Assembly (NCBI GenBank): GCA_947491605.1
Contig: CANLJW010000011.1
Location: 1 to 36,085 of the forward strand
Direction: 5' to 3'
DNA from: UBA7398 sp947491605
GTDB taxonomy: Bacteria; Actinomycetota; Actinomycetes; Nanopelagicales; Nanopelagicaceae
Length of the DNA stretch: 36,085 nt
Part shown: positions 25,307 to 32,412 of the stretch, piece by piece
How positions within the stretch are numbered: the first letter of the stretch is position 1
Layout: every line of letters starts with the position of its first letter
The notes under the pieces: model-generated
Database searches by the model: none
What the model was told of the DNA's origin: nothing
What the model saw: only the letters and a program-made list of their open reading frames with translations
Made by a program: the position numbers and the translations under genes

Positions 25307-25340
25307 AAAAAAGCCCTCCTATAAATTAGGAGGGCTTTTT
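25307..25340. terminator. bidirectional intrinsic terminator
   Basis: AAAAAAGCCCTCCT (25307-25320) pairs with AGGAGGGCTTTTT (25328-25340) around a 7-nt loop: an 8-bp GC-rich stem flanked by A- and T-runs. It gives a U-tract on both strands and lies between the convergent acyltransferase gene and the 25351-26136 gene. Confidence 0.92.
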
Positions 25341-25350
25341 AAATTAGCGC

Positions 25351-26136
25351 TTACGCGTACTTGCCTTTAAGTGAGAACTTCTTACCGTCAACTGTTTGGC
25401 CATCAGAATAAACAGTTTGAATTAAGAATTGAGTTCCACCTTCATCGCCAGCTTTGGCAATATCAAGATTTAATTGATTTGCTGGAACAGTCGAAACTAA
25501 GGTGAAATCTTTAGCATTGTAGGAAACTGAGATGTTATATCCAGTGATTCCTTCAGCAGCAGCTGGAGTTTTCCAACGAAGCGTTACGCCACCTGATCCA
25601 TTATTTATTGCAACAAAACTAAGCGGGGCTTCATGGGCAGCGAGCGCATCTGGAGTTGGAGAAGCTTCTGGAGTTGGGGATTCAGACACTGTTGCAGATT
25701 CGGTTGGAGTTGGGGCAGCATCATCTGCAGAATTATTTCGGTTAGAAACAATTAAGCCGAGAATTAAAATTCCAAGCAACACCAAAAGCGTTACGCGGCT
25801 AGAACTTTTCTTAGCTGGCGCTGCTGCTGCAGTTTTAGGCGTGGTAGATGTTGTTGCTTTTGGTGTGGTAGAGACAATTGTTTTTGCAGCTGCACGGGTT
25901 GGGACTGGCGGAATAACGATTTTGGCAGAAACAGATCCGCGCTTTGCCGATTTCTTTACCGCTTTTCTTACCGCTTTCTTTGCAGTTTTCTTAACAGCTT
26001 TTTTAGCTGGACGCTTCACAGCTTTTTTAGCTGAAGATTTCTTTGCTGAAGATTTCTTTGCAGGCGATTTTTTCGCCGGACGCTTTGCAGCTCTTTTAGC
26101 TGGAGCTTTCTTTGCTGCTTTTTTCTTTGCGGCCAC
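25351..26136 (-). CDS. Lys/Ala/Pro-rich (histone H1-like) membrane protein with extracytoplasmic Fn3-like domain
   Basis: A 261-residue protein of three parts. Residues 3-66 are a repetitive Lys/Ala/Pro stretch (AKK, PAKK, KRPAKK repeats), like the C-terminal tails of histone H1 and the AlgP or mycobacterial HupB tails. Then comes a Thr/Ala linker and one transmembrane helix at 114-131 (RVTLLVLLGILILGLIVSNR region). Beyond it lie a Pro/Thr/Ser/Glu linker (about 140-168) and a C-terminal beta-rich domain (169-261) resembling fibronectin type III (VTLRWKTPAAAEGITGYNIS). The positive N terminus predicts N-in topology: the tail is cytoplasmic and Fn3 outside. Start is GTG at 26136 with GGGAG 6 nt upstream. 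It lies 94 bp after rdgB. Function unknown. Confidence 0.75.
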   Translation of the reverse strand: MAAKKKAAKKAPAKRAAKRPAKKSPAKKSSAKKSSAKKAVKRPAKKAVKKTAKKAVRKAVKKSAKRGSVSAKIVIPPVPTRAAAKTIVSTTPKATTSTTPKTAAAAPAKKSSSRVTLLVLLGILILGLIVSNRNNSADDAAPTPTESATVSESPTPEASPTPDALAAHEAPLSFVAINNGSGGVTLRWKTPAAAEGITGYNISVSYNAKDFTLVSTVPANQLNLDIAKAGDEGGTQFLIQTVYSDGQTVDGKKFSLKGKYA

Positions 26137-26230
26137 TTTTTACTCCCTGACTTGGTTTCGAGTAATCAACGCGGGTAGACGATGATTTATGGCTTAAGGA
26201 TACCCCAGCAGGTAAGTATTGCCCGCGAAA

Positions 26231-26830
26231 TCAAGCCAATAACCGGGCTACTTCAGGGGCGATTGCTCGCAACGCTTTCCCGCGATGGCTAATTTCATCC
26301 TTGGCTTCTGCCGATAATTCCGCCATTGTTATTGAAAATCCACTCGGTTGGAAGATTGGGTCATAGCCAAATCCGCCGTTACCAGTCGGCCCACTTCGAA
26401 TTTCACCGCGAATTTCACCTTCCCGAGTGGCTTCTTGACCACTTGGTAGAACTAACGCAACTACACACTTAAAGGCCGCTCCCCGATTTTCATTTGAAAC
26501 TTCTTTTAATTGCACCAATACTTTTTCCAAATTTGCTCGATCATCACCATGTACCCCAGACCAACGCGCAGAATAAATTCCGGGCGCTCCATTTAACGCA
26601 TCGACGCACAAACCACTGTCATCTGCGATGGCAGGCAGGCCAGTTTCGCGAGCAATTGTTCGGGCTTTTAATAAAGCATTTGCTGCAAAAGTCTCGCCAG
26701 TCTCTTCGACATCTGATAAATCTGGGAATTGATCGCTGCCAACTAGTTCAACATTTGGCGCAACAATTGCGAGAATTCGTGCAAGTTCTTCGATCTTGCC
26801 TTTATTGCGCGATGCAATAACTAATTTCAA
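26231..26830 (-). CDS. rdgB: XTP/dITP diphosphatase (RdgB/HAM1 family)
   Basis: House-cleaning pyrophosphatase that removes dITP, XTP and other deaminated purine nucleotides. The 199 residues carry the family motifs: N-terminal SRNKGKIEEL (7-16) for nucleotide binding, GETFAANALLKA, the metal site AIADDSGL (67-74), SARWSG, and the FGYDPIF block followed by a C-terminal SHRGKALRA. It starts directly after the rph stop. The murI-rph-rdgB order is conserved in actinobacteria. Confidence 0.96.
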   Translation of the reverse strand: MKLVIASRNKGKIEELARILAIVAPNVELVGSDQFPDLSDVEETGETFAANALLKARTIARETGLPAIADDSGLCVDALNGAPGIYSARWSGVHGDDRANLEKVLVQLKEVSNENRGAAFKCVVALVLPSGQEATREGEIRGEIRSGPTGNGGFGYDPIFQPSGFSITMAELSAEAKDEISHRGKALRAIAPEVARLLA

Positions 26831-27580
26831 TTACTTCAGCGCATCTATCTGCATTTGCGTTAGCGTGCCACAACCAGCAACTGCAAGGTCCAATAATTTA
26901 TCAAGTTGTGCGCGATCAAATGGCGCGCCTTCGGCGGTTCCTTGGACTTCAATAAAAGTTCCATCACCCATGCAGACAACGTTCATATCGGTCTCTGCCG
27001 TTACATCTTCGTCGTAACAAAGATCTAACATCGGGGTTCCATTAATTATGCCAACACTGACTGCCGCTACCGAACCTTTTAGCGGTTGTGAATTTAGCGG
27101 AACATAACCTTTTTCTTTTGCCCACGAAATTGCATCTGCTAACGCAACATATGCGCCAGTTATTGCGGCAGTGCGGGTTCCACCATCTGCTTGCAGCACG
27201 TCGCAATCTAAAACTAAAGTGTTTTCGCCAAGCGCTTGCATATCTACAACTGCTCGCAATGACCGTCCGATTAAACGCGAAATTTCTTGAGTCCGACCGC
27301 CTAATTTTCCTTTTACGCTCTCCCGATCTGATCGGGAGTGGGTCGCGCGTGGCAACATTGAATATTCTGAAGTAACCCAGCCTTTTCCTTTGCCAACTAA
27401 CCATCTTGGTACCCCAGGGGTAAATGAGGCGGCGCATAAAACTCGGGTGTTTCCGAATTCAACCAATACTGAACCTTCGGCGTGATCCAACCAACCGCGG
27501 GTGAATTTTATTTTTCGCAATTGATCTGGTTTGCGCCCGTCTAGTCGTTCGATTCCGATTCGTGAAATATTTGAATTCAA
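26831..27580 (-). CDS. rph: ribonuclease PH
   Basis: Phosphorolytic 3'-5' exoribonuclease that trims tRNA 3' ends. The 249 residues include the N-terminal R-x-D-G-R-K-P-D-Q-L-R block, GWVTSEYSMLPRAT, the phosphate-binding GRTQEISRLIGRSLR and QADGGTRTAAITGA. Start is TTG at 27580, supported by GGGGAG 6 nt upstream. It lies 18 nt after murI and abuts rdgB. Confidence 0.96.
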   Translation of the reverse strand: MNSNISRIGIERLDGRKPDQLRKIKFTRGWLDHAEGSVLVEFGNTRVLCAASFTPGVPRWLVGKGKGWVTSEYSMLPRATHSRSDRESVKGKLGGRTQEISRLIGRSLRAVVDMQALGENTLVLDCDVLQADGGTRTAAITGAYVALADAISWAKEKGYVPLNSQPLKGSVAAVSVGIINGTPMLDLCYDEDVTAETDMNVVCMGDGTFIEVQGTAEGAPFDRAQLDKLLDLAVAGCGTLTQMQIDALK

Positions 27581-27598
27581 GTTCTGCTCCCCTAGTTA

Positions 27599-28396
27599 TT
27601 AAATCTTGCTTCTTACATTTACAACTTCTGGCCCAAGGAAACGACGAGCTAGCGTTGCAAAATTTTCGGCGTTGCCGGTTGCGATGAATTGATATTCCGG
27701 CTTACTTACGGAGACACGCATTAAATTCTTTTCTGCTAAAACTCGATATAAATTTTTGGCAGTCTCTTCTGCGCTTGAAACTAAAGTTACGTTATTGCCC
27801 ATGACATATGAGATAACGCCAGTCAATAATGGGTAATGAGTGCACCCCAAAACTAAAGTATCTACATCTGCACTAACAAGCGGTGCTAAATAATCGGTAG
27901 CAACTTTTGTGATTGCCGCGCCAGATGTTTCGCCCCGCTCTACAAATTCCACAAATAGTGGGCAAGGTATTGATGTGATTGCCAGTTGTGGCGCGGCAGC
28001 AAATGCATCACTGTATGCTTTCGAATCGATGGTGGTTTGAGTGCCAATCACACCAACTTTGCCACTTCTAGATGCGGAAACCGCGCGCCGTACTGCAGGT
28101 TGAATTACTTCAATAACTGGAACTGAGTAACGTTCGCGCGCATCCCGTAGCATTGCCGCACTTGCCGTATTACATGCAATCACAATTGCCTTAACGCCTG
28201 ATTCAACAAGTTGATCCATAATTTCTAACGCGAACGATCTAACTTCAGCTAGCGGCCTAGGGCCATATGGCGCTCGCGCGGTATCGCCAACATAAAGTAT
28301 TGATTCGTTGGGCAATTGATCGATTACTGCTCGCGCAACCGTTAAGCCGCCAACCCCAGAATCAAAGATCCCAATCGGAGCATCTGGGTTGGCCAT
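27599..28396 (-). CDS. murI: glutamate racemase
   Basis: Makes D-glutamate for peptidoglycan. The 265 residues show both catalytic cysteines: Cys75 in VIACNTASA and Cys185 in VLGCTHYPLL. The N-terminal IGIFDSGVGGLTV is the substrate-binding motif. The ATG at 28396 has TAGGCT six bases upstream and no good ribosome-binding site, so a leaderless transcript is possible. It is the first gene of murI-rph-rdgB-Fn3 and is divergent from the rhodopsin gene. Confidence 0.97.
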   Translation of the reverse strand: MANPDAPIGIFDSGVGGLTVARAVIDQLPNESILYVGDTARAPYGPRPLAEVRSFALEIMDQLVESGVKAIVIACNTASAAMLRDARERYSVPVIEVIQPAVRRAVSASRSGKVGVIGTQTTIDSKAYSDAFAAAPQLAITSIPCPLFVEFVERGETSGAAITKVATDYLAPLVSADVDTLVLGCTHYPLLTGVISYVMGNNVTLVSSAEETAKNLYRVLAEKNLMRVSVSKPEYQFIATGNAENFATLARRFLGPEVVNVRSKI

Positions 28397-28618
28397 ATCG
28401 GTAGCCTACCTTTCAAGCATCATCGGCTATTTTGTTGCCAAAATGTTATAAATTATGGGTGAATTTTGGGGTAGATCTTGCGTTTCAAGTAGCGTTTCTG
28501 TGAAAAGAGGCGCATTATTTGATTGCTTAGATTTCGCCGACTTCATATGGGTCTACGAATAATGAGTACCTGGCTCACCTGAGTTGGGAAAACATATGCC
28601 TTACGGAGGCTATAAAGA
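28397..28618. other. 222-bp divergent spacer, murI / actinorhodopsin
   Basis: The longest non-coding stretch in the window. It must hold promoters for murI (minus) and the rhodopsin gene (plus). There is an AT-rich segment with TATAAATTAT at 28447-28456 and two CATATG hexamers (28544-28549 and 28593-28598). I cannot pick a convincing -35/-10 pair for the rhodopsin. No small ORF, tRNA or terminator is evident. Confidence 0.5.
28605..28609 (+). promoter_or_regulatory. strong ribosome-binding site of the rhodopsin gene
   Basis: GGAGG nine bases before the ATG at 28619. Many neighbouring genes have weak or no Shine-Dalgarno sequence, so this one stands out and suits a highly translated gene. Confidence 0.8.
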
Positions 28619-29374
28619 ATGCAACTAACATCAACACAATGGGGCACGTTATACAACATGTTCTCCTTTGGATTAATTGCAATGCTCGCATGCACTGTGT
28701 ATACGCTCGTATCACAAGCTCGAGTACTTCCTAAATATCGCAACGCATTAGTGCTCTCATCGATGGTTACTTTCATCGCTGCTTACCACTACTGGCGTAT
28801 TTTCAATTCATTCAACGAATCCAGTTCAGCTGGTATGGTCAAAATAGGTAGTGAGCAAGGATCATTCAACGAGGCTTATCGTTACGTTGACTGGATTCTA
28901 ACTGTGCCACTACTACTCGTTGAAGTAATTGCAGTGCTTGTACTAACCAAGGAAATTTCACGCTCTTTAATCTCGCGTCTTGTCCCAGCCTCTGCTGCGA
29001 TGATTGCGCTTGGCTACCCAGGTGAAATTTCAGATGTACGAAACGAACAGATTCTTTTCGGTGTTCTTTCTACCATCCCATTCCTATACATCCTTTATGT
29101 TCTATTCGTAGAGCTAGGGAAGTCATTAGAACGTCAACCTGAAGGCGTTGCTGCAACCGTTGGTCGACTACGTTTACTTCTCATTGCTACATGGGGTGTG
29201 TATCCAGTTTCATACATCCTAGGCATGGGTGGGGATGCAGGTGCAAGCCAATGGGTTAACGTACAAATGGGTTACACAATTGCTGACGTATTAGCTAAGT
29301 GCGTATTCGGTCTTACAATTTACAAGATCGCACGCATGAAATCAGCTGCTGAAGGCATGAAAGAAGATCACTAA
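28619..29374 (+). CDS. actinorhodopsin, light-driven proton pump
   Basis: Seven-helix type-1 rhodopsin, 251 residues, closest in pattern to freshwater actinobacterial rhodopsins. Aligning by eye to proteorhodopsin gives every pump residue: His57 (PR His75), Asp91 as Schiff-base proton acceptor (PR Asp97), Glu102 as donor (PR Glu108), Asp223 (PR Asp227) and the retinal lysine Lys227 in ADVLAKCVFG (PR Lys231). The motif RYVDWILTVPLLLVE holds Leu99 at the spectral-tuning site (PR 105), predicting green absorption. Retinal is bound in the membrane and light drives H+ outward. No retinal or carotenoid synthesis gene is in the window. It is monocistronic, with a strong ribosome-binding site and a terminator right after it. 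Nine of ten Phe codons are TTC, suggesting high expression. Confidence 0.96.
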   Translation: MQLTSTQWGTLYNMFSFGLIAMLACTVYTLVSQARVLPKYRNALVLSSMVTFIAAYHYWRIFNSFNESSSAGMVKIGSEQGSFNEAYRYVDWILTVPLLLVEVIAVLVLTKEISRSLISRLVPASAAMIALGYPGEISDVRNEQILFGVLSTIPFLYILYVLFVELGKSLERQPEGVAATVGRLRLLLIATWGVYPVSYILGMGGDAGASQWVNVQMGYTIADVLAKCVFGLTIYKIARMKSAAEGMKEDH

Positions 29375-29389
29375 TTAACTAATTACGTT

Positions 29390-29423
29390 AAAAAAGCCGG
29401 ACCAGAAATGGTTCGGCTTTTTT
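29390..29423. terminator. bidirectional intrinsic terminator after actinorhodopsin
   Basis: AAAAAAGCCGGACCA (29390-29404), GAAA loop, TGGTTCGGCTTTTTT (29409-29423): a 9-bp GC-rich stem (one G-T) extended by six A-T pairs. The T-run ends plus-strand transcription after the rhodopsin, and the A-run gives a U-tract for the convergent DUF2017 operon. Confidence 0.92.
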
Positions 29424-29438
29424 ATTTGAAACTAACAT

Positions 29439-30044
29439 TTAGAGTAACTTCAAAAGGCTTTCTTGGAGCCAGCCAATCCATGCGTAAACCGCGTAAACCG
29501 CTTTCATCGGATCGCTCTCAACCATCAATTCATATTTTTCATGTTGTGGCTTAGCATCTTTTTCCACGCCAATATCTAATCGAACTGCCAGCGCTAGTCG
29601 AATGTCATTCATGCCGGCCAACCAAGAGATTTCATCTCCAACTTCAATTACGGTCGTAATGTGGGCAACATCCAACGGTGAATCATTATCCCAATCTTCA
29701 TCTTGCGGCATGAGCGCTTCGCGAATTGTCATTGCATTCGCGCGCTTTTTTTCACGCAAACCATGTTCGGTATAACGACGAAATTCCGAAGACTGCTCGG
29801 CATCTTTATATGCACTCGGTAATAGTCGAAGTAAGACTGGATCGATTGGCGGCGCATCGTTGGTAGAAATTCCAACCATCCGCATTAAATCATCAACGGT
29901 ATGACCGTCCGATAAATGCGAACCGCCATCTTCTTCACCCAGTAATTCAATTATTTGTTCAGTTAAATTGATTAAGACATGGGCTTCTTGGGATGAGAGC
30001 GTGATTGTGATTTTTTCATCGCCACTTCTTAAGAATCCTGACAT
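29439..30044 (-). CDS. DUF2017 family protein (AosR-like)
   Basis: A 201-residue soluble protein matching the actinobacterial DUF2017 family, found next to clpS (in M. tuberculosis Rv1331 clpS and Rv1332). The Mtb member, AosR, has been described as a redox-responsive transcription factor that works through cysteines. This protein has no Cys at all, so that mechanism cannot apply here. Visible features are an acidic linker (about 36-52), the family segment near PVLLRLLPSAYKD, and a C-terminal helical part (DEISWLAGMNDIRLALAVRL). It begins 3 nt after clpS, so it is co-transcribed. Function here is unproven. Confidence 0.82.
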   Translation of the reverse strand: MSGFLRSGDEKITITLSSQEAHVLINLTEQIIELLGEEDGGSHLSDGHTVDDLMRMVGISTNDAPPIDPVLLRLLPSAYKDAEQSSEFRRYTEHGLREKKRANAMTIREALMPQDEDWDNDSPLDVAHITTVIEVGDEISWLAGMNDIRLALAVRLDIGVEKDAKPQHEKYELMVESDPMKAVYAVYAWIGWLQESLLKLL

Positions 30045-30047
30045 TAT

Positions 30048-30332
30048 TTAGATTTCATCATCGCGTTGCAGGGTAGCCCAGAGTCCATATTCATGGAGCC
30101 GTTGGACATCTAGCTCCATCTCTTCCCGGGTGCCCGAGTTCACTATTGCTTTTCCTTCTACATGAACTTTCATCATCAACTCCGTGGCTTTTTCTTTTGA
30201 GAAACCAAAGAGCAGAATAAATACGTGGGTCACATAACTCATTAAATTAACAGGATCATCCCAAACAACGCAGACCCAAGGACGATCTGCGCGCAGATCG
30301 CTTTTAACCTCGGCCTCGGTTAGCGTTCCCAT
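30048..30332 (-). CDS. clpS: ATP-dependent Clp protease adaptor ClpS
   Basis: Adaptor that brings N-degron substrates to the Clp ATPase (ClpC in actinobacteria). The 94 residues have the ClpS core: VCVVWDDPVNLMSYV (the N-end-rule pocket segment), then HVFILLFGFSKEKATELMMKVHVEGKAIV with the conserved M-x-x-V-H and G-K-A, and a C-terminal strand. It is 15 nt after the GH18 gene and 3 nt before DUF2017. The clpS-DUF2017 pair is a conserved actinobacterial unit. Confidence 0.95.
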   Translation of the reverse strand: MGTLTEAEVKSDLRADRPWVCVVWDDPVNLMSYVTHVFILLFGFSKEKATELMMKVHVEGKAIVNSGTREEMELDVQRLHEYGLWATLQRDDEI

Positions 30333-30347
30333 TTTCTAATTATCGCG

Positions 30348-32108
30348 CTACCTAATCGAAATTATGAAGTTCTCGCTCACGCCGAGCGCACTGAGCGGAG
30401 TTGCGGCGCTCTTTATTCGAAATGTTGTAAAGCCATCATTCAATTCAATAAAGGAGAGCGTGAATCGGCCATCTAAATCAGTGATTACTGGGTTTTTTAA
30501 AGTTACTTCCTTATAGCTATCTCCAACCAATCTTTCTAAAGTTATTTTCACGCCACTTTCTTTTGGTTGGAGTAACCCAGAAATAATTACTTCCTTACCG
30601 CGCGCTACTGAAGCGGGAGCTGCCAATGAAATCTTTCTTTTATATTCAATATTTAAATCTTTAGATAAACCTGCTACCCGTTCCCAAGAGCTTTCAGAAG
30701 TTGCACGCAGGATGGAATTCCGACTGAGCAGCGCTGAAATAACTAACGTTCCATCAATTGTGGTATTGCCAACATAAATTTTTCGCCAAGTACCATCGCT
30801 ATTTTTTGCTTCAATATTTAATGGCAAGTTTGGAATTGGTTGTTTGTCTGGGAGCGTGAATTGCAATTGCACTTTAATTGGATCTCCGTAAGTGGTGCTG
30901 TTTTTATCGGAGAGTAAAGTAGCTACTACTTGATCTGGTGCAATTGATTGCGCAAAAGTTCGAACACTTGGCATGGTTGCAGCATCTTCCATTCCTAATG
31001 TCCAAGCCATAATTCCACCTAACCGATACTTAGCAACCAAATTCGCGCGTGCAACATAGGAGCGAGCATCTTGATACCAAGCGGTCCGAGTTGCAGTACA
31101 TGTTGTTGGAGTACCGTCCGCTAAGAAACCTGGGAAAGTTTTACTGTATGTGAAAGTGACTTCGCCTTCATTTTCCATGTATTGCGGCGTTGCGCCGTAG
31201 CCAGTAGCGAGTGAGACCGCATCCTTCATTACAAATGTAGCCGCTTTAATTTTAGTGTTAATAACTTTGGCATCGTTAGGTGCGCAGGTTCCAACAACTT
31301 TGACTACCCAATCACGGCCATAACCTGGAACTCCAAGAAATATTTTCGAAGCAGGGATTACTGAAGTTGCATATTTGACTGCATCTTCAACCCAAACTAG
31401 TGGGCCAATTGGTCCAACTGTGGCAGTTGAATAGTCATAAGTCATTATCCGCAATCGATCTATATACGGTGCGATGTTTTTCCAGTCATAAACGGTGTAA
31501 CCCTTACGTTTTGTGGCTGGATCGAAATCAACTGGGGCTGTAATAGAAAGTATTTTCATATCCGCGTGTAACGAGGCAGAGAGTTCCTTAACAAATGCTA
31601 CCCACCGCGGCCTTGTTGTATTCCAAGTCGTGTTGCCATCAATGAAAGCAAAATTTTCAAAATCTAGATCGATACCATCAAAATTATTGACTTTAACTAA
31701 GTTAGTAATCGTGGCAACAATATTAGCTCTCGATTGCTGATTAGCTAAAAGATTACTTAATACCAACTTATCGGTGCCATCGGTAATCGTCGGAATGATT
31801 CCAATATTTAGGTTTCTCAAGGTCGTTATTGAAACCGACATTGGATCGGTCAATTTAGCGGCTGCATATAAATCTAGAATATTTTTCTCACCTTTTAGCG
31901 TGTACCAAAACGGTGAAACTTCGCGAATCAAATCTTGATTAACAACTACTGAAGCAATTGAATTTTTAACCGAGTAATACGGTACCCAACCACTTAATAT
32001 TTTTCGCGCTGGCAAATCTGCGGCGCTAATTGGTTGTGGCAAAATAATTAATTGGGATAACAGAGTAATTACTAATGCGCCGATTAATTGCTTTGCTACT
32101 AATTTCAT
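30348..32108 (-). CDS. secreted glycoside hydrolase family 18 protein (YaaH/chitinase-like)
   Basis: A 586-residue exported protein with a signal peptide (positive MKLVAKQ, hydrophobic 9-27, likely cut near PISAA at 30). The catalytic TIM barrel (about 35-385) contains the GH18 DxxDxDxE motif DGIDLDFE at 144-151, with Glu151 as the acid/base; MTYDY and the terminal barrel strand GGIMAWTLGMED are also typical. Residues about 390-586 form two beta-rich, Ig-like repeats. GH18 proteins of this type cut chitin or peptidoglycan glycan strands; the substrate is not readable. Its ATG overlaps the DUF3039 stop by one base (TAATG). An extracellular hydrolase in an operon with clpS is unexpected. Confidence 0.88.
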   Translation of the reverse strand: MKLVAKQLIGALVITLLSQLIILPQPISAADLPARKILSGWVPYYSVKNSIASVVVNQDLIREVSPFWYTLKGEKNILDLYAAAKLTDPMSVSITTLRNLNIGIIPTITDGTDKLVLSNLLANQQSRANIVATITNLVKVNNFDGIDLDFENFAFIDGNTTWNTTRPRWVAFVKELSASLHADMKILSITAPVDFDPATKRKGYTVYDWKNIAPYIDRLRIMTYDYSTATVGPIGPLVWVEDAVKYATSVIPASKIFLGVPGYGRDWVVKVVGTCAPNDAKVINTKIKAATFVMKDAVSLATGYGATPQYMENEGEVTFTYSKTFPGFLADGTPTTCTATRTAWYQDARSYVARANLVAKYRLGGIMAWTLGMEDAATMPSVRTFAQSIAPDQVVATLLSDKNSTTYGDPIKVQLQFTLPDKQPIPNLPLNIEAKNSDGTWRKIYVGNTTIDGTLVISALLSRNSILRATSESSWERVAGLSKDLNIEYKRKISLAAPASVARGKEVIISGLLQPKESGVKITLERLVGDSYKEVTLKNPVITDLDGRFTLSFIELNDGFTTFRIKSAATPLSALGVSENFIISIR

Positions 32109-32377
32109 TAAGGCTTTGGCGTATCTGGTTCTTTTCGAAGACCAGCATGAATTTCTTTACATGTAGGACAGATTGGAAATCGTTCTGGATCACGGTTTGG
32201 TATCCATTTTTTTCCGCAGAGCGCGGTCACTGTTTTCCCGGAGACCGCCGACTCAACAATTTTCTCTTTCTTCACATAATGCGAGAAGCGCTCATGATCA
32301 CCTTCGTCGAGCCGTTCTTCAACGGGAGCAACAATCGTGTCGGTATCAGTATCTCGCCCGCGTGTAAATAAACCCAT
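32108..32377 (-). CDS. DUF3039 family protein, putative zinc-binding
   Basis: An 89-residue protein of the actinobacterial DUF3039 type. Three cysteines, Cys54 (ALCGKKW) and the pair Cys70/Cys73 (FPICPTCKEIH), with a nearby His77, look like a small zinc site. The middle has DHERFSHYVKKEKIVES, a family signature. The acidic N terminus and Pro-rich C terminus are probably disordered. It is first in the operon DUF3039-GH18-clpS-DUF2017. No characterised relative is known to me. Its start has TATGAT six bases upstream and no ribosome-binding site, as in a leaderless mRNA. Confidence 0.8.
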   Translation of the reverse strand: MGLFTRGRDTDTDTIVAPVEERLDEGDHERFSHYVKKEKIVESAVSGKTVTALCGKKWIPNRDPERFPICPTCKEIHAGLRKEPDTPKP

Positions 32378-32383
32378 GCGCGA

Positions 32384-32389
32384 ATCATA
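32384..32389 (-). promoter_or_regulatory. -10 hexamer TATGAT of a leaderless promoter for DUF3039
   Basis: Minus-strand TATGAT lies 6 nt before the ATG at 32377, the spacing at which transcription would begin on the start codon. One mismatch to TATAAT. No clear -35. Confidence 0.5.
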
Positions 32390-32400
32390 ATCTCTGTGAT

Positions 32401-32406
32401 TAAACT
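32401..32406 (+). promoter_or_regulatory. -10 hexamer TAAACT of a leaderless promoter for argF
   Basis: Plus-strand TAAACT lies 6 nt before the ATG at 32413, mirroring the opposite promoter; it matches TANNNT. No ribosome-binding site is present upstream of argF. Confidence 0.45.
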
Positions 32407-32412
32407 AAGCAG

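Noticed and set aside
25936..26128. Short direct repeats on the DNA level
   Set aside because: They come from the Lys/Ala/Pro protein repeats; spacing is irregular and in codon phase, so not a CRISPR or satellite array.
25532..26185. 217-codon plus-strand frame, Phe/Ala-rich
   Set aside because: It is the complement of the Lys-rich repeat (AAG/AAA codons read as CTT/TTT); the minus-strand protein has a coherent domain order, ribosome-binding site and operon position.
28544..28598. Two CATATG hexamers upstream of the rhodopsin gene as possible operator pair
   Set aside because: Six-base palindromes are common in AT-rich DNA, and the bases flanking the two copies do not match.
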